DNA of 64,000 bases from Umbelopsis isabellina (Eukaryota > Mucoromycota > Umbelopsidomycetes > Umbelopsidales > Umbelopsidaceae): NCBI GenBank assembly GCA_016758905.1, contig JAEPQZ010000004.1, positions 496,001 through 560,000 of the forward strand, in the 5' to 3' direction. Below, piece after piece: positions 34,431-45,800 of this stretch (position 1 is the first letter of the stretch; every line of letters starts with the position of its first letter). The notes beneath the pieces were generated by a model, which searched no databases, had not been told where the DNA came from, and saw only the letters and a list, made by a program, of their open reading frames with translations. The position numbers and the translations under genes are program-made.

Positions 34431-36847
34431 TCAGAGATTTTCGAAAGCAGACTTTGCTAGTCTTTTGAGCTCAGGGTTGTCTGGTGTCATAATTTGTGAT
34501 AGCCATGGAAGATCAATGGTGTCGAGCAAGCGAATAGTAACCTTTGGGGCTTGCTTCACTCCCGTAGCCTATGCCAAGTTATATCCGATTCAATACATAA
34601 TACGTCTATGCAACAAGATCACGTAATTTTCTTACCTTGACCAGCGGGAATAGTCTATCTCCTAAATTCTGCTTTTGCTCATACGATGATAGATGTGCGA
34701 TTGTTTTATAAAACTGTTCTGCACTGCCATTATCTTTACCATTCTGGGCTTTTGACGGAAAGTTGCTTGGCATAGAGGGCTGACCATCTTCATCGGCAAA
34801 GAGATCCAGAGCATCTCGAGCCTGCTTTAGCTTGGTACGAAGATATTCTGGATTGAAGATGCACGTAGATCTGTCCTTTGCAGAAAGCGTCATCAGCATA
34901 TCAATACAGTCATCTCCTGCACTGGGATCAATTTGGTTAACGGCAGTGGTCAATTTATCGCGTTGATCAGACATGGTGCTTTCCGATGTACTAGTTCCAC
35001 TTCGTCTTAAACGTTGAACGATCCCTTCAGGTGGGCCGCCCGTAGCAGGAAGTTCCTGACTAGAAGCAGACAACACCGGAGAAGCCAGTGGAATGGTTTG
35101 AGGTGTAGAACTGGACGTGGGTGAACTCACTTCGGACCCACTTATCGGAACAGCTGGAGCACTATCCTCCTTGCTATCAGCAGACAAAAGCGATGGTGAT
35201 CGAATGTTTATGGGTCGAGATTTTGGAATTTCGATCACTGGAGACAAAGCCAGAGAGTCACGGATTTCTTTAATCTACAAGTTAATCCTATTAGAAAAAC
35301 GAACACATATAATAGGATGATTTTATCAATATACCTTTTCAATCATCTTCAAAGGCTGTGTCAAAAGCGATGCCTGTTCTTGCCTAGGCAACTGAGCCAG
35401 TACATCGGCAAGCTGCTGAACATTGTTATCCCATACAAGACCGGAGCTAGCAATGCTATTGTATATATCTTGATAGAGATCACCTTTGTCGTGAACTGAC
35501 GAGTCGGATAAAAGATCAGGAATTGGTGAGCTGCTTTCACTAGGCGACTTTGGCGATAATGGCAATACTCTAGGTTTTTTGGGTTCATGAAACGCAACAA
35601 TGATGGGTTTGGAAGCCACAGTAACGCCATTCATCTGATTTAACGCATAGACAGCCTCATCAGGTCGGCTATAACTCACAAAACCATATCCTCTCGATTG
35701 ATTTGTTTGCGCATTAACAATGACACGAGCACTGATAATCCTTCCATACGATTTGAAATGATGGAACAGATCAGTGCTAGTTACTGATTCATCAAGGTTT
35801 TTGATGTACAAATTCGTATAATCGACAAATTGCTGTTGCAATGGCGTCGACATGTGTTGGGCTGTTGGAATAGGATCAAATGGATCTGAACTCTCGTGCA
35901 TAGAAGGACCCCATCCGCTAACCGGGTTGAATGGCGCCGCAGATATGTTTAATGGCTGTCATTACACACATTAGTCGTTGATTAGCAATGCAAAGTGCAG
36001 AAATAAAGTGAAGTGTACCGTTCGTGGTTTTGCAGACTCCTTTCCAGCCGAGTTCCCTGAACCATTTGACTGCTTCGATGACCGCTTGCTTGATATATCG
36101 CAAATACTAACCGAACTGATAATCCATATTTAGTAAAAACCATTCATTTGCTGTTAGCTAGTGATGACACTCACATTAGATTGCCATCAATATCCGAGCA
36201 GTGCTATCAAAAGCCGAACAAAACCAAAATATCGCATTAATTGAATGATAACCCATATTGAAAGCTCTGTTTCCATACATACCATTTCCTGTAAAGCCGT
36301 CTGAGCATGATCTTGAATGAAGAACTGTAGAGTTGCACATACCTCAGACTTTGCTCTAACACTGACAGTACAAGAATGAAGAGGGCCGAAAGTAGCAAAG
36401 AGATCATATAGTTGAGATTCAGTAATTTTGGGATCCAAGTTTCTCACTAGCAAACCTGTTTTGGCTTCCGGTGCGGGCAGTGGACCTTGGAACTGTACAG
36501 TTGCGTCCGAGTCCGGAAAAGGCTGTTCACTAAGCATTACAAAGGCTTTGTTGGCTGGAATTTTTTTTTTTTTAGTAGTCCGCATCAGGTAGCACAGTGT
36601 AGACTTCCTTGGTTTGGCTTACCTTGAGCAGGTATGACGAAATGAAGTGTTGCAAAGTTATCTATAATGCGCACACTAAAGATTCAACATTTACTATGAG
36701 TGAGATTATTCTCGAGGTACATCATGCAAGGTTTCAAGTAGCGCACTTTACTGGACCGTATGGCTCAAAAAGCTGGACGAGAGTGTGTTCTGTTGCCGTA
36801 GCAGGTAAACTCTCCAATGTGAGAGTGTCAGGAAAAGCGAAAGTCAT
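34431..36847 (-). CDS. RNA-binding protein with up to three RRMs and a C-terminal MLLE-like domain (Rrm4-like)
   Basis: Eight exons: 36847-36747, 36675-36623, 36554-36283, 36203-36175, 36115-36019, 35955-35335, 35274-34636, 34568-34431; 649 aa. A degenerate RRM opens the protein (LPATATEHTLVQLFEPYGPV, then VRIIDNFATLHFVI). A second RRM starts near 80 (GLLVRNLDPKITESQLYDLF), and a third, complete one near 205 (NLYIKNLDESVTSTDLFHHF, with RNP1 SRGYGFVSY). After a Ser/Pro-rich linker the C-terminus reads QKQNLGDRLFPLVKATG, the KxxLGExLFPLV core of an MLLE (PABC) domain. Three N-terminal RRMs plus a C-terminal MLLE is the plan of Ustilago Rrm4, which moves mRNAs on endosomes by binding Upa1 through MLLE. 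PABP has four RRMs, so it fits less well. Orthology is inference. The first donor (AA|GTGCGC) was chosen by frame. Confidence 0.8.
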
Positions 36848-37270
36848 GTTCCTAATTTATACAAAAGAGTGGAACAGGTGGAGTGACGAGGCGATCTCGA
36901 GCCTTTTTATTTTTTTAGCTCGTAATGATTTGCCAACAGCGTATCGCAAGAAGGGAGAAAGCGAAGGCGAGCAAGGTGTTGGAGAAAAAAGATATATGTA
37001 TGTGTATGTAAAAAAGAGGGGAGGAACAAGAAAAAGAGAGAAGAGAAGAAAAAATAAGAAGGTTGAATTGCGACCAAGCAGAATACAAAAAGCAATAAGC
37101 GAGTAAGTGAACTCTTTCTATTAAAGGCTCGTGATATAACATGAACTTCTAAAACCACCATAATCTTTTTTGTTCTTTTTTGCTACTGCCCAATCGATGA
37201 TTTCAAAGTATTCCTCCCACTCATCCTCCGAGGATTTTTTTTTGGTTTTTGGTTTTGTAAATCTTGACCG
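36848..37270. other. Spacer with a long purine/pyrimidine tract
   Basis: Between two minus-strand genes; holds the promoter of the RRM/MLLE gene. From about 36948 to 37072 the plus strand is almost wholly purine (GGGAGAAAG, AAAGAGAGAAGAGAAG and similar), broken only by a TATGTATGTGTATGT stretch. The coding strand of the downstream gene is thus strongly CT-rich. Open frames here are low-complexity shadows. Confidence 0.5.
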
Positions 37271-39012
37271 TTACCATCCTTCCCAATCATCATCCCAGCC
37301 ATCATTGACTTTTGCGGCTTTTTTGGCGACAGGTGCCTTGAGCGGCGTTCTAGGTCTGCCATTGCTTGGGGTAACACTACGGGCTGCGGCAATACTCGCC
37401 CCATTCAATGCCGGTGATGCACTTCGAGATCCTGATGGTGATGATGTGCTGGATTGTTGAAGTGAGCTTATTGTGTTGTTGAAAAAATCATCGTTGTTGT
37501 GTTCGGTATCAACAGCATGTGTATTGGAGGAGTTGCTTCGGTACGAAGACGGTGTGCCTGAACGATTGCCATTTCCGTCCAAGCTGGAATAAAATTGTTG
37601 TCCCTGTAAAGATTGAGTCAGTATGCTGGGTCTTGTAAAAAATGGAATATAGAAAGCTACATATAAGATCAAGATGACATAGAAAGCTTGGAGTTCCTAA
37701 TTACCTTTTTGCTCAAATTACTCACATATGCAGAGACATTGTCGCGCAGGTTGGGATCAGCAAGGTGTTGTGATGCAGGACGAACATAGTTCTCATTGGC
37801 ATATTTCGTAAATTGTTCTGCTCCATGTGCAGCATATTTGGCCCCTTCAAAAGCAGCTTTTGACAATCCATCTACACCCACTGACAACAGTGACCAACCC
37901 TTGGTCAAAGCTTGCATTGGATCATTGATAATATCATTCACGTCCAGCGCATCCCTCTTGGGACTATTGGTTTGGACTATTAAATTCCACAAAGTTAAAA
38001 ACCATTGTGAACAATGAAATAAAGACAAACAGTAATGCTTACACGCTGGGTTACCAAAACCTTGATATTTTCCTCCTTGGTTAGGTGGGATATGATCTGG
38101 TCTGATATCATTTTCGTTACCAAGCCTGGCGAAATATTCTTCGTTCCTCTCCCTGTTGGTAGCTAGACCACCAGAGGCAACATTGCTGTCGTTGACGAGC
38201 GGAGATCTGGTACGCTGAACACCAGATAAAGATGGAGCTGATCCAGTGCGATGGCTACCAAGAGAACTCTTGTTGAGGGATCTGACTGATGCTGATGACG
38301 ATGGGCGCTTGGAACTGGGGGCTGGTGCAGCAGATGGCGTCCATGGTCGTCCTTCGGCTTCTGCAGTCAACTTAAAAATCAAATAAGTTTATGAAGGGAT
38401 CGATCGTGAGAAATGACAAAAAATTGTAGTGAATATGTACCTTTTCTCGATAAAGTGTTGCAAAGTGGCTATTATATTTTTCTGGGAGGGACATGGAAGG
38501 TGAATAATCTGGTTGCGATTCAAAGAATGCCTTGGCCTTCTTGTTGCCACCCAACTATAACGAAATTGAAGTAACAAACGATGAATCAGCCAAAAATTCA
38601 GTGATATTCATATTATTGCACAACTCAGAGCTCTGTGCGGCAGGACCCCTCATTGTGATGGCATGAAAGACAATTGCGGAGGATGGATTGAGGTATTAAC
38701 TTACATCCATCTTTGTTACTTGTTCATCGAACCACTTGTCCATACCAATAGATCTCACAAAACTAAAATACAGCAAAGAACAACAATTTAACGCTACGCT
38801 ATACGGCAATGGTAAGATTGTTAGACATAATACGGCTGAACATACCTAATGTGGACGCCGAAAGATCGGTGAACTCCTGAACAATCGAGGCAGATGAAGA
38901 TGCCATAGCTGACACTGGACCACTGTGGATTAGGAGCGCCACAATCAAAACACTGGCGATTGCCATCTCTCCTCTGAATCTCATATAATTTCGCTTTGTA
39001 CTCGGCAGCCAT
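37271..39012 (-). CDS. GCS1: ADP-ribosylation factor GTPase-activating protein, Gcs1/ArfGAP1 type
   Basis: Six exons: 39012-38846, 38762-38705, 38554-38441, 38370-38043, 37976-37705, 37603-37271; 423 aa. The N-terminal ArfGAP zinc finger is complete: C21-x2-C24-x16-C41-x2-C44, with the catalytic arginine at 49 in [10 protein letters not shown] and the downstream signature [11 protein letters not shown] rebuilt across intron 1. A Ser-rich middle contains an amphipathic stretch ([27 protein letters not shown]) resembling ArfGAP1 lipid-packing (ALPS-like) helices that sense curved Golgi membrane. The C-terminus ends acidic and aromatic, WDDDWEGW. It should stimulate GTP hydrolysis on Arf1 during COPI budding and endosomal traffic. 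Glo3/ArfGAP2 is the alternative, but its BoCCS and Glo3 motifs are absent. Confidence 0.9.
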
Positions 39013-39351
39013 TGCGGACCAATTTACACCGAGTGTGGCTCTGGTATGATGAGGAAAAGTGTTTCAGTATGGTCCAGCGGAATGAAAAAATGATTGTCGG
39101 TGCTGCCAGCAATTTTTGATAGGGTCACGTGTGTGACCGACATGGCCAAGTATGATAGGCGACGAAACATCTTCTAACAATACCGATTTTTTTACTATGA
39201 TGAGGTTTTTTTTTGGGGCTCTTATATAGAGTAAAACAAACTAATGTATAAAGGAAGGTAAGAAGAAAAAAAGAAATGCTAAGCTGAAAAGGATCATGAT
39301 ACATTGATGATGGGTAATCCGATAGAAATAACAGAGTGAAGAAAAGGAATA
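39013..39351. other. Spacer upstream of GCS1
   Basis: Carries the GCS1 promoter and the 3' flank of the RG-rich gene. A T-run occurs at 39186-39217. Nothing else supported. Confidence 0.4.
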
Positions 39352-41553
39352 TCAGTATGAAACCGGGTAGTAATAAACTGCTTGTGGGCCATTGTTATTG
39401 TCATTAGAATAAGCCATTTGTTCACCATGCTGATTATATGCAATACCAGGAGCAGTAGTTGTGTGATAATTCGAATCATTATGAGGTCGCTCATGACCAG
39501 CTTGTTTCCAATTGTTGTAGTCAACAGGTTGGCCGCCATTAGCTGCATTCCATACTTGATTCGGGGGAGGTATAGCTTGCTGTGCCATGGCTTGATACCA
39601 ATATGGATTATACATAAGCATCTGTTGTGAGTCGTACGGCATGTACATCATATTAGGATCAATCATGGTAGGTTGGGGTACAGGTGCAGAGGATGAGGTT
39701 GAAACTGCGGCAGCTGGCGATCCCATCATAGGACCATAAAACATTCCTTGTCTACCTCCTTGAACATCTCCCATGGCTGGATTCATGGCTTGGAAAGGCA
39801 TCGTGTAGACTGGAATGGGTCCTCCATTAGGTGATGCCAGCGCAAAAGCGACAGGCTGTGACATAAAAGAAGGAGTGGGCACAGACGCCGGTATGTGCTG
39901 CTGCGGCATTGGGACACTGTCATGTTGAGCATGAGACACTGACGCACTATCCTCCTGGCGAGACGGATATCTCTTTTGATTTGGTCTATGGTGTCCAGAA
40001 TCCGCAGTAGGTGTGTCGTTGTGTTGGTTTTCCAAATTGTCATCCATGGTCGGAAGCTTTGGCGCTTGTTGATTAGTAATTGCAAATGGCTGAGGAACAG
40101 TTGTTAAGCTGCTGTTATCCCTGTTAACTTTTCTGTGCCGCTTGGGTTTTTCATCTATATCAGACACCGTAGGCTCATGTTTTGATGATGACACCTCACC
40201 TTGCACATGCGCTGTGCTTGAAGGAACTGATTTGCTATCAGGTGAAGGTTCAATTTCATCGGTAGTAGTTTCCGCAGCTGCTTTGCTAGTCTGCTTTTCG
40301 CTTTGAAATTTGGACTTTTTAGACTTATTGACCTTCTTTGGTTTAACAGCCACTGCGGAAGGTGTAGTTTCTGCAGGCTCAGACTCGGCTTTACAAATCT
40401 CCTCCGGCACAGACTCCTTGTTATCTGATTGATGTTCGCCTGCCCGCATGGAAAGTTGCTTTGCCAATCGTCTTTTCTTGTTTTTTTCTCGTTTCAACTG
40501 GCGCTTAGCTTCGATATGAGCTTCTAGTCGAGCTTGCTTTGTCTCATCAGTAGTAACTTCCTCTTGTTTCGTTGCATGGTCCGGTGGCGAAGCTAAACTT
40601 GCATTTGACACACTCTCAGCTAGCTGGTCCACCTCGTCCTGTTTATCAAGTGGTTCCGTTCCTTGGGATGATGGTATATAGCCTGGTCGACTGTTGCCTC
40701 TATATCCTCCCCTGAAACTTCTACGTCCATATCCACCTCTACCACGCTGAAAAGAAGGATCACCTCGAGATCTACCCCTATATCCACCACGATGAAAATA
40801 TTCCGGACTAGGAGTCGAAGGCAACACAATCTCGTTAGTAGTGTCAACCGCCTTCTCTTCTTGTTGTGAAACATGTGTTTGCGAATCGTTCTGCTTAGTT
40901 GGGGTGGTGGCCTGTCGATCGAACTGCCTGCTGGATGGGCGACGAGATGTGTGTGCCTTTCCCCCGCGTGGAACAAAAGCAGGCTTCTCTTTGTGAAACG
41001 ATCCATCTGAACCATTGGGGTGGTGTTCGTCTTTCCATCTTCCCCGCCGGTTTCGGCGCTCAAACTTGTGGTTTTCACGCTTTGGCGATCCCGCAGCATG
41101 TGTTTCAGATTCCTCTAATGCAGAATAGTCGATGACGGCTACTGACCCGTCTGATTCTGTGACAAATGTATCCTGCGTATCTCCATGTACTTTTGCTGGT
41201 GCGAATTGTGGAGTGGATGACTTGTCAGCCTCAGATCGCGCACTTGGCGACCCCGCCTGCTTACGTGCCTGACCTTTACCGACGCCCTTACCATGGTGTT
41301 TGTTGTAAAACTCAAACATGGACTTTGAGCTTCTAGTTGGAGTTGAGTTGGTTTTGGTGGGGGTGCTTTTACCGTCAGTAGTAGCTGGTTGACTATGAGG
41401 ACTGTCGACATCGCTACTTCTATTCGAGTGATCAGCTTTGCTACTAGCAGTTGCAGAAGGCACTTCCATAACCTTTTCTGAGTTACTTCCTTGCTCTCCG
41501 TCGCTGACTGTCTTCTTTTCTCCCTGTCGTCTACGGCGTTGTACTTTGCTCAT
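39352..41553 (-). CDS. Low-complexity protein with an RG-rich patch, unknown function
   Basis: Intronless, 733 aa, no family recognised. It starts with a basic stretch (MSKVQRRRRQGEKK) and is otherwise Ser-, Gln-, Pro- and charge-rich. Near residues 265-310 lies an RGG/RG-type box with repeated GGYRGRSRG, QRGRGGYGRR and FRGGYRGNSRPGY, which in other proteins binds RNA and is arginine-methylated. Around 345-365 a basic helix (KRQLKREKNKKRRLAKQL) could be a nuclear localisation signal or coiled region. The last 180 residues are Gln-, Met-, Pro- and Tyr-rich (QQMLMYNPYWYQAMAQQAIPPPNQVW) and prion-like. Short conserved-looking islands are SMFEFYNKHHGKG and FVTESDGSVAVIDYSALEE. A cytoplasmic mRNP or condensate protein is a fair inference. 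The 2.2-kb uninterrupted frame is strong evidence that it is real. Confidence 0.75.
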   Translation of the reverse strand: MSKVQRRRRQGEKKTVSDGEQGSNSEKVMEVPSATASSKADHSNRSSDVDSPHSQPATTDGKSTPTKTNSTPTRSSKSMFEFYNKHHGKGVGKGQARKQAGSPSARSEADKSSTPQFAPAKVHGDTQDTFVTESDGSVAVIDYSALEESETHAAGSPKRENHKFERRNRRGRWKDEHHPNGSDGSFHKEKPAFVPRGGKAHTSRRPSSRQFDRQATTPTKQNDSQTHVSQQEEKAVDTTNEIVLPSTPSPEYFHRGGYRGRSRGDPSFQRGRGGYGRRSFRGGYRGNSRPGYIPSSQGTEPLDKQDEVDQLAESVSNASLASPPDHATKQEEVTTDETKQARLEAHIEAKRQLKREKNKKRRLAKQLSMRAGEHQSDNKESVPEEICKAESEPAETTPSAVAVKPKKVNKSKKSKFQSEKQTSKAAAETTTDEIEPSPDSKSVPSSTAHVQGEVSSSKHEPTVSDIDEKPKRHRKVNRDNSSLTTVPQPFAITNQQAPKLPTMDDNLENQHNDTPTADSGHHRPNQKRYPSRQEDSASVSHAQHDSVPMPQQHIPASVPTPSFMSQPVAFALASPNGGPIPVYTMPFQAMNPAMGDVQGGRQGMFYGPMMGSPAAAVSTSSSAPVPQPTMIDPNMMYMPYDSQQMLMYNPYWYQAMAQQAIPPPNQVWNAANGGQPVDYNNWKQAGHERPHNDSNYHTTTAPGIAYNQHGEQMAYSNDNNNGPQAVYYYPVSY

Positions 41554-42885
41554 ACTTAGCAGAAGCTATAGTATCAATAACGCAATAACAAAGAAAATTG
41601 TAGGGACAATGGGGGGATTTTTTTGAGTCGCGCCTATCCACTTTCTGTCTAATCACGTGATTGTGACAGGTTAATTTGATGTTTGACACTCCGCATGCCG
41701 TTTTAGCAGTCTCATCACGATTCTACCTTCCATAGCTGAAGTTTCATGTGTAACTTTTGCTCGAAGGTAACTTTCTTGAGTGACATTGAAGTTGATACGA
41801 CTTATGATTATAGGGTAGACTTAGAGCATCATATATATAGCTGCTGAAAATATTGAAAAATCAAGTTTTTTTTCCTTAGTTCGATTTGCCAAATGAATTT
41901 CTGGGGTTATCTAATTTACCAATGGTATCTAGCATACTATGATATAGTATATTTGTTAAATCGAAGAGTCTGTTGAGATTCGAGTCTCACCTTCCATTAA
42001 AATACCTTGACAACCATACAGCCTGCTTTTATAAAATAAAAATGCATGTAATTGCTTTGGCTAGAAATTGCCCATGAAAATTAGCATTCTCCTTATGTGA
42101 AGCAATTCATGCGTAAGAAGAACATTATTCGAAACACCGTCGACAGAAGTTTTTACTGATATAGAAAAGTGCACATCAAACACTTTGTTTCTGGCGTTTC
42201 GGTTGCAAACATGCTAAGTCAAATCAGTAACTTTTCTATATTTATACTAATTGTACTCTTATGGCATCTCGATCGCCTTACTTCATATCGATGTGTCTAC
42301 CTATTAGTATGATATCTGGACGCGATTGCTGTTGAAGACTGGGTTAATCCAAGCGAGCCACCCCTGCAACTATGATGTATTATGGACAGTACGCTGGATA
42401 TGGCTCTCTCACAGTCTCTGGGATTGGGCAACAATTTAGAAAATGGGCTTATGTTACGCCATCCAATAAAGCGTTGTTGATATGACGCATGAGCAACAAT
42501 ATACCTCCCAGAATACTGTTCGCCCTGGAGTAACTTGCTGTGCTTAGCTTGAAACTGTAAACCATAAACTTTTTCAAAAGGGCCATTTAAACATGTTTTT
42601 TCAGCTCCTTTTCCATTATCTAATGGAGAAACGGCATACTTTTGAGACCCAAGGAAAGTGTTCTAGTAAAGGTCAGCAGCGAAACCGTGGAAGGAGCAAT
42701 GGGTGGTCGGGTATTTCTGAATTTCCTTATTTGGTATTTGTCAGTCCGTCAATATGACAAAAGAGCCATACATGATCGGGAGCTTTCCCAGATCAACGGT
42801 ATAAAATAATAGTAAATCATGCAGTATCTGCTTTTCTCTCAAGAATATTACACGCTTTCTTCCACGCCATCTCACCACTTCAACC
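41554..42885. other. 1.3-kb divergent spacer, no gene supported
   Basis: The longest gene-free stretch in the window, between the RG-rich gene (minus) and the tricalbin gene (plus). It is AT-rich with short palindromic words (CATACTATGATATAGTATA near 41934). The stretch at 41974-41990 resembles a tRNA T-arm, but no cloverleaf can be built. No ORF above 60 codons outside shadows, no repeat family. Both promoters must lie inside. Confidence 0.5.
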
Positions 42886-45800
42886 ATGGCGGCACCTGGA
42901 CAAAACCAACCCATTATCTATAACGAGAGTGATGGACAAGCTGACCCACGTTCAGCTGCTAACCAAGGAGGGAACGCAGCTGGTATAAAGCGTTGGAGCG
43001 AAGATAATGACAGCCATGTGGCAACTGGTATCAAGGAAGGCAACATCAAAGATGTTACGAGCAAAATGTCAAAGTTACCTGGATTTGCCATCAGCCCAGA
43101 AAAGATTGAACGAACAACTAACCCGAAATATCGCAAGCAGCAAACGGATACAGACAATCCGAATGCTCAAAAAGGGGATTTGAACGTTATGGATGCATCT
43201 GGTAACATTGCCAGTACGACTGGCAATCAATCTGTGATTAAAGGCAAAGACGACGGCGAGCATGAAAACTCTCGAACACCACCGTCAGAAGAAGCTTATA
43301 CAGCAGCGCCAACTCAGGAGCCAAATTCGCAAACCAGACCATCTACGAACGAGCCTAACGGAGAAGGGAATGAAGATAAATTCAAGCGTGCTCTCGATGG
43401 CGTTGCAGAGGAAAATTCTAGTCTGCTGCCAGCATATGAGGATTTGCCAACCACGGGTGAGTTCATGTCCTCTATCACTAGCAAACTGCCAATCATGACA
43501 AGACATCAACATTTGGACGCATATGAAAACGGTATGTTGGTTTTATATATAGATTCTTTCTCCTCGTATGGTTCTTAATCATGTGCAATACAGATAATTT
43601 GCAAGTTAACAACGAAATGGAGTATCTCAACGATGAGTCTGCTCAGGATGCCTCTACTCGTTCTATTGCACCATCATCCAAACAGTTTGATAGTACAGGT
43701 GCGTCATCCAGCGTCAAACCAAAGCAGACTGATGAAAAGTTGGATAAATCACATAGTGCTGCTGCACAAGCACAGCAGTCTGCCAAAGGCACGGTTGACG
43801 TCGATGAAAACGATGAAGTCACCAACTGGAAATCACCTAATCTGAAATACAGACAACCCCTCAAACCGGCTTCTCCAGACAGTGTTATTTTTCATTTGCA
43901 ACGAAAAGCTCTCAAATACATTGTCATGTCCTGCGCCGTGTGTTATCTTTTCGGAAAGTTTAACATGGGTTGGGTAGCTGGCTTGCTGAGTATCCTTGGA
44001 GGTAATTTTCGCGTTTATCTACCGATCTCGAGGAATCGACACTTACGTTATTATGACTAAAATTTTTATAATATTTAGGCGCTTTCGCATGGTGGCGTTT
44101 AGGCACTGAAACCAAAGAGGGTATTGAATGGCAAATTGAAAAGGATGAAGCCATGAAAACAGTAAGTATAGATTTTTATAAACGCCTTTCAGAAAATTTT
44201 GTTAAGTTAATATGTCGTCTGTCATAAGTTGTACACATCCGAAGGCGAAACCGTTGAATGGCTCAATTATTGTGTTGAAAAAATCTGGCGTAGCATTGAT
44301 CCTCAAATGTTTGTTCAAGTTGAAGATATTTTGGAGGATACTCTTCAAAGCTTAGCTCCTAAAGTCATCGTAAGTTGAGGGCATGTTACTCTGATGTGCA
44401 TTATCCTGCCTTGCTGAATACTCAACCATACCCTACGTGGATTTTTAGAAAGCTGTCAAGGTCACTGACTTCGACATTGGTGTCCAAGCTCCCCGTGTTC
44501 AAATGCAAGTATTACCTCGCTGAACAGCATGTACAATTCTCGATTGTTGGAATCTAACACTTCATTTCCACAGGATTCGCATTTTCCCCCCACTTCCCGG
44601 TCAACCAGATGAAAGCATTTTCGGAGAAGCATCATTCAGCTTCCATGCTCATCCTGTAGCGTCGCTTTCCACTGCAAGAAAGAGCTTGTCTGCTCCTCCA
44701 GGCATCGGTATTCGTTTCAAGACTGGTATCAACGCATCCATCGATATCAAGGCCGAGCTGACTACTGTGTCTGGCAAGATTAGATTTAAGATGTTGACTA
44801 GTCCTGAAATGCCATTTGTTTCAAAGGTCACCATCGCCTTCACTAGTGTACCAAAGATCGAGACTGGTGTAATGCCAGTCAGCAAGCATATGAATATCAT
44901 GCATTTGCCCTTGATCAAGACTTTGGTCAACGAAGGTGTCAAACTTGGCTTTGCTGGTCTGGTTGATCCCAAGAGTATGACTATTGATGTTCAAGCATTG
45001 ATGGGAGCAGCCGCTCATGACACTGCCGCCATTGGTGTTGTCAAAGTTGATTTCATTGAGGCCGTTCGTACCGCCAAATCTGTACAGGATATGGAAGATT
45101 CTTATGCAAGCTTGTCGCTTAGCAACAGTCCAGGTCGCAGCATGAGCACTACACGTGTGCTCACCAACGACAAGGATCCTCGTTGGAATGAAAGTCTGTA
45201 CTTGCTTGTTCACGAAGGTAATTGATATTGCAACCATGAATATTGTAACACACAACCCCTTTTTTCTAACCGTAGTTATATGATACATAGATGACATTAC
45301 TAGTGATAACCATGTTGAATTGAAAGTCTGGGATGCCGACAAGATCAAGTTTGATGATGTTTGGGGTCAACTTGGCATTGCAGTCAAGGATATTGTACTT
45401 TCCAAAACTGATAAACTTGGTAATGTTACTGATTGGTGCAGTGATGAGCGTCAAGTCTTTGATGGCTGGGCGCCTATTGATGGAGCTAAGGATCTCGACA
45501 GTAGCAAGATCAAATTACATTACCGTATGAGTTGGCATCCTAAGTACGTTGCTCCCAAGCCTCATATCTTGGAGCGCAACAAGGGAGAAGACAAGAGCCA
45601 ACCACAAAACCAAGCAGTCCAGGCTGAGAAGCAAGATGAGGCAGTCAAGGTAGACCCTGCCCACAGCAGTGGTATCTTGTCTATTACTCTTCATCAGGCT
45701 ATGGAATTGGAAGTCGCTGATCAAGAATTGGTCGACGATAAGGGAAAGCACCCTTACAGTTCTGGAACTGTCGTGAGTCCCTATGCACTGGTATATATCA

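Noticed and set aside
36609-37106. Plus-strand frame of 165 codons
   Set aside because: It runs antisense to the first exons of the RRM/MLLE gene and through a purine tract; the C-terminal half is Lys/Arg/Glu noise.
41974-41990. TTCGAGTCTC looked like a tRNA T-arm
   Set aside because: The flanking bases do not pair as a T stem, and no D arm, anticodon arm or acceptor stem can be built upstream.
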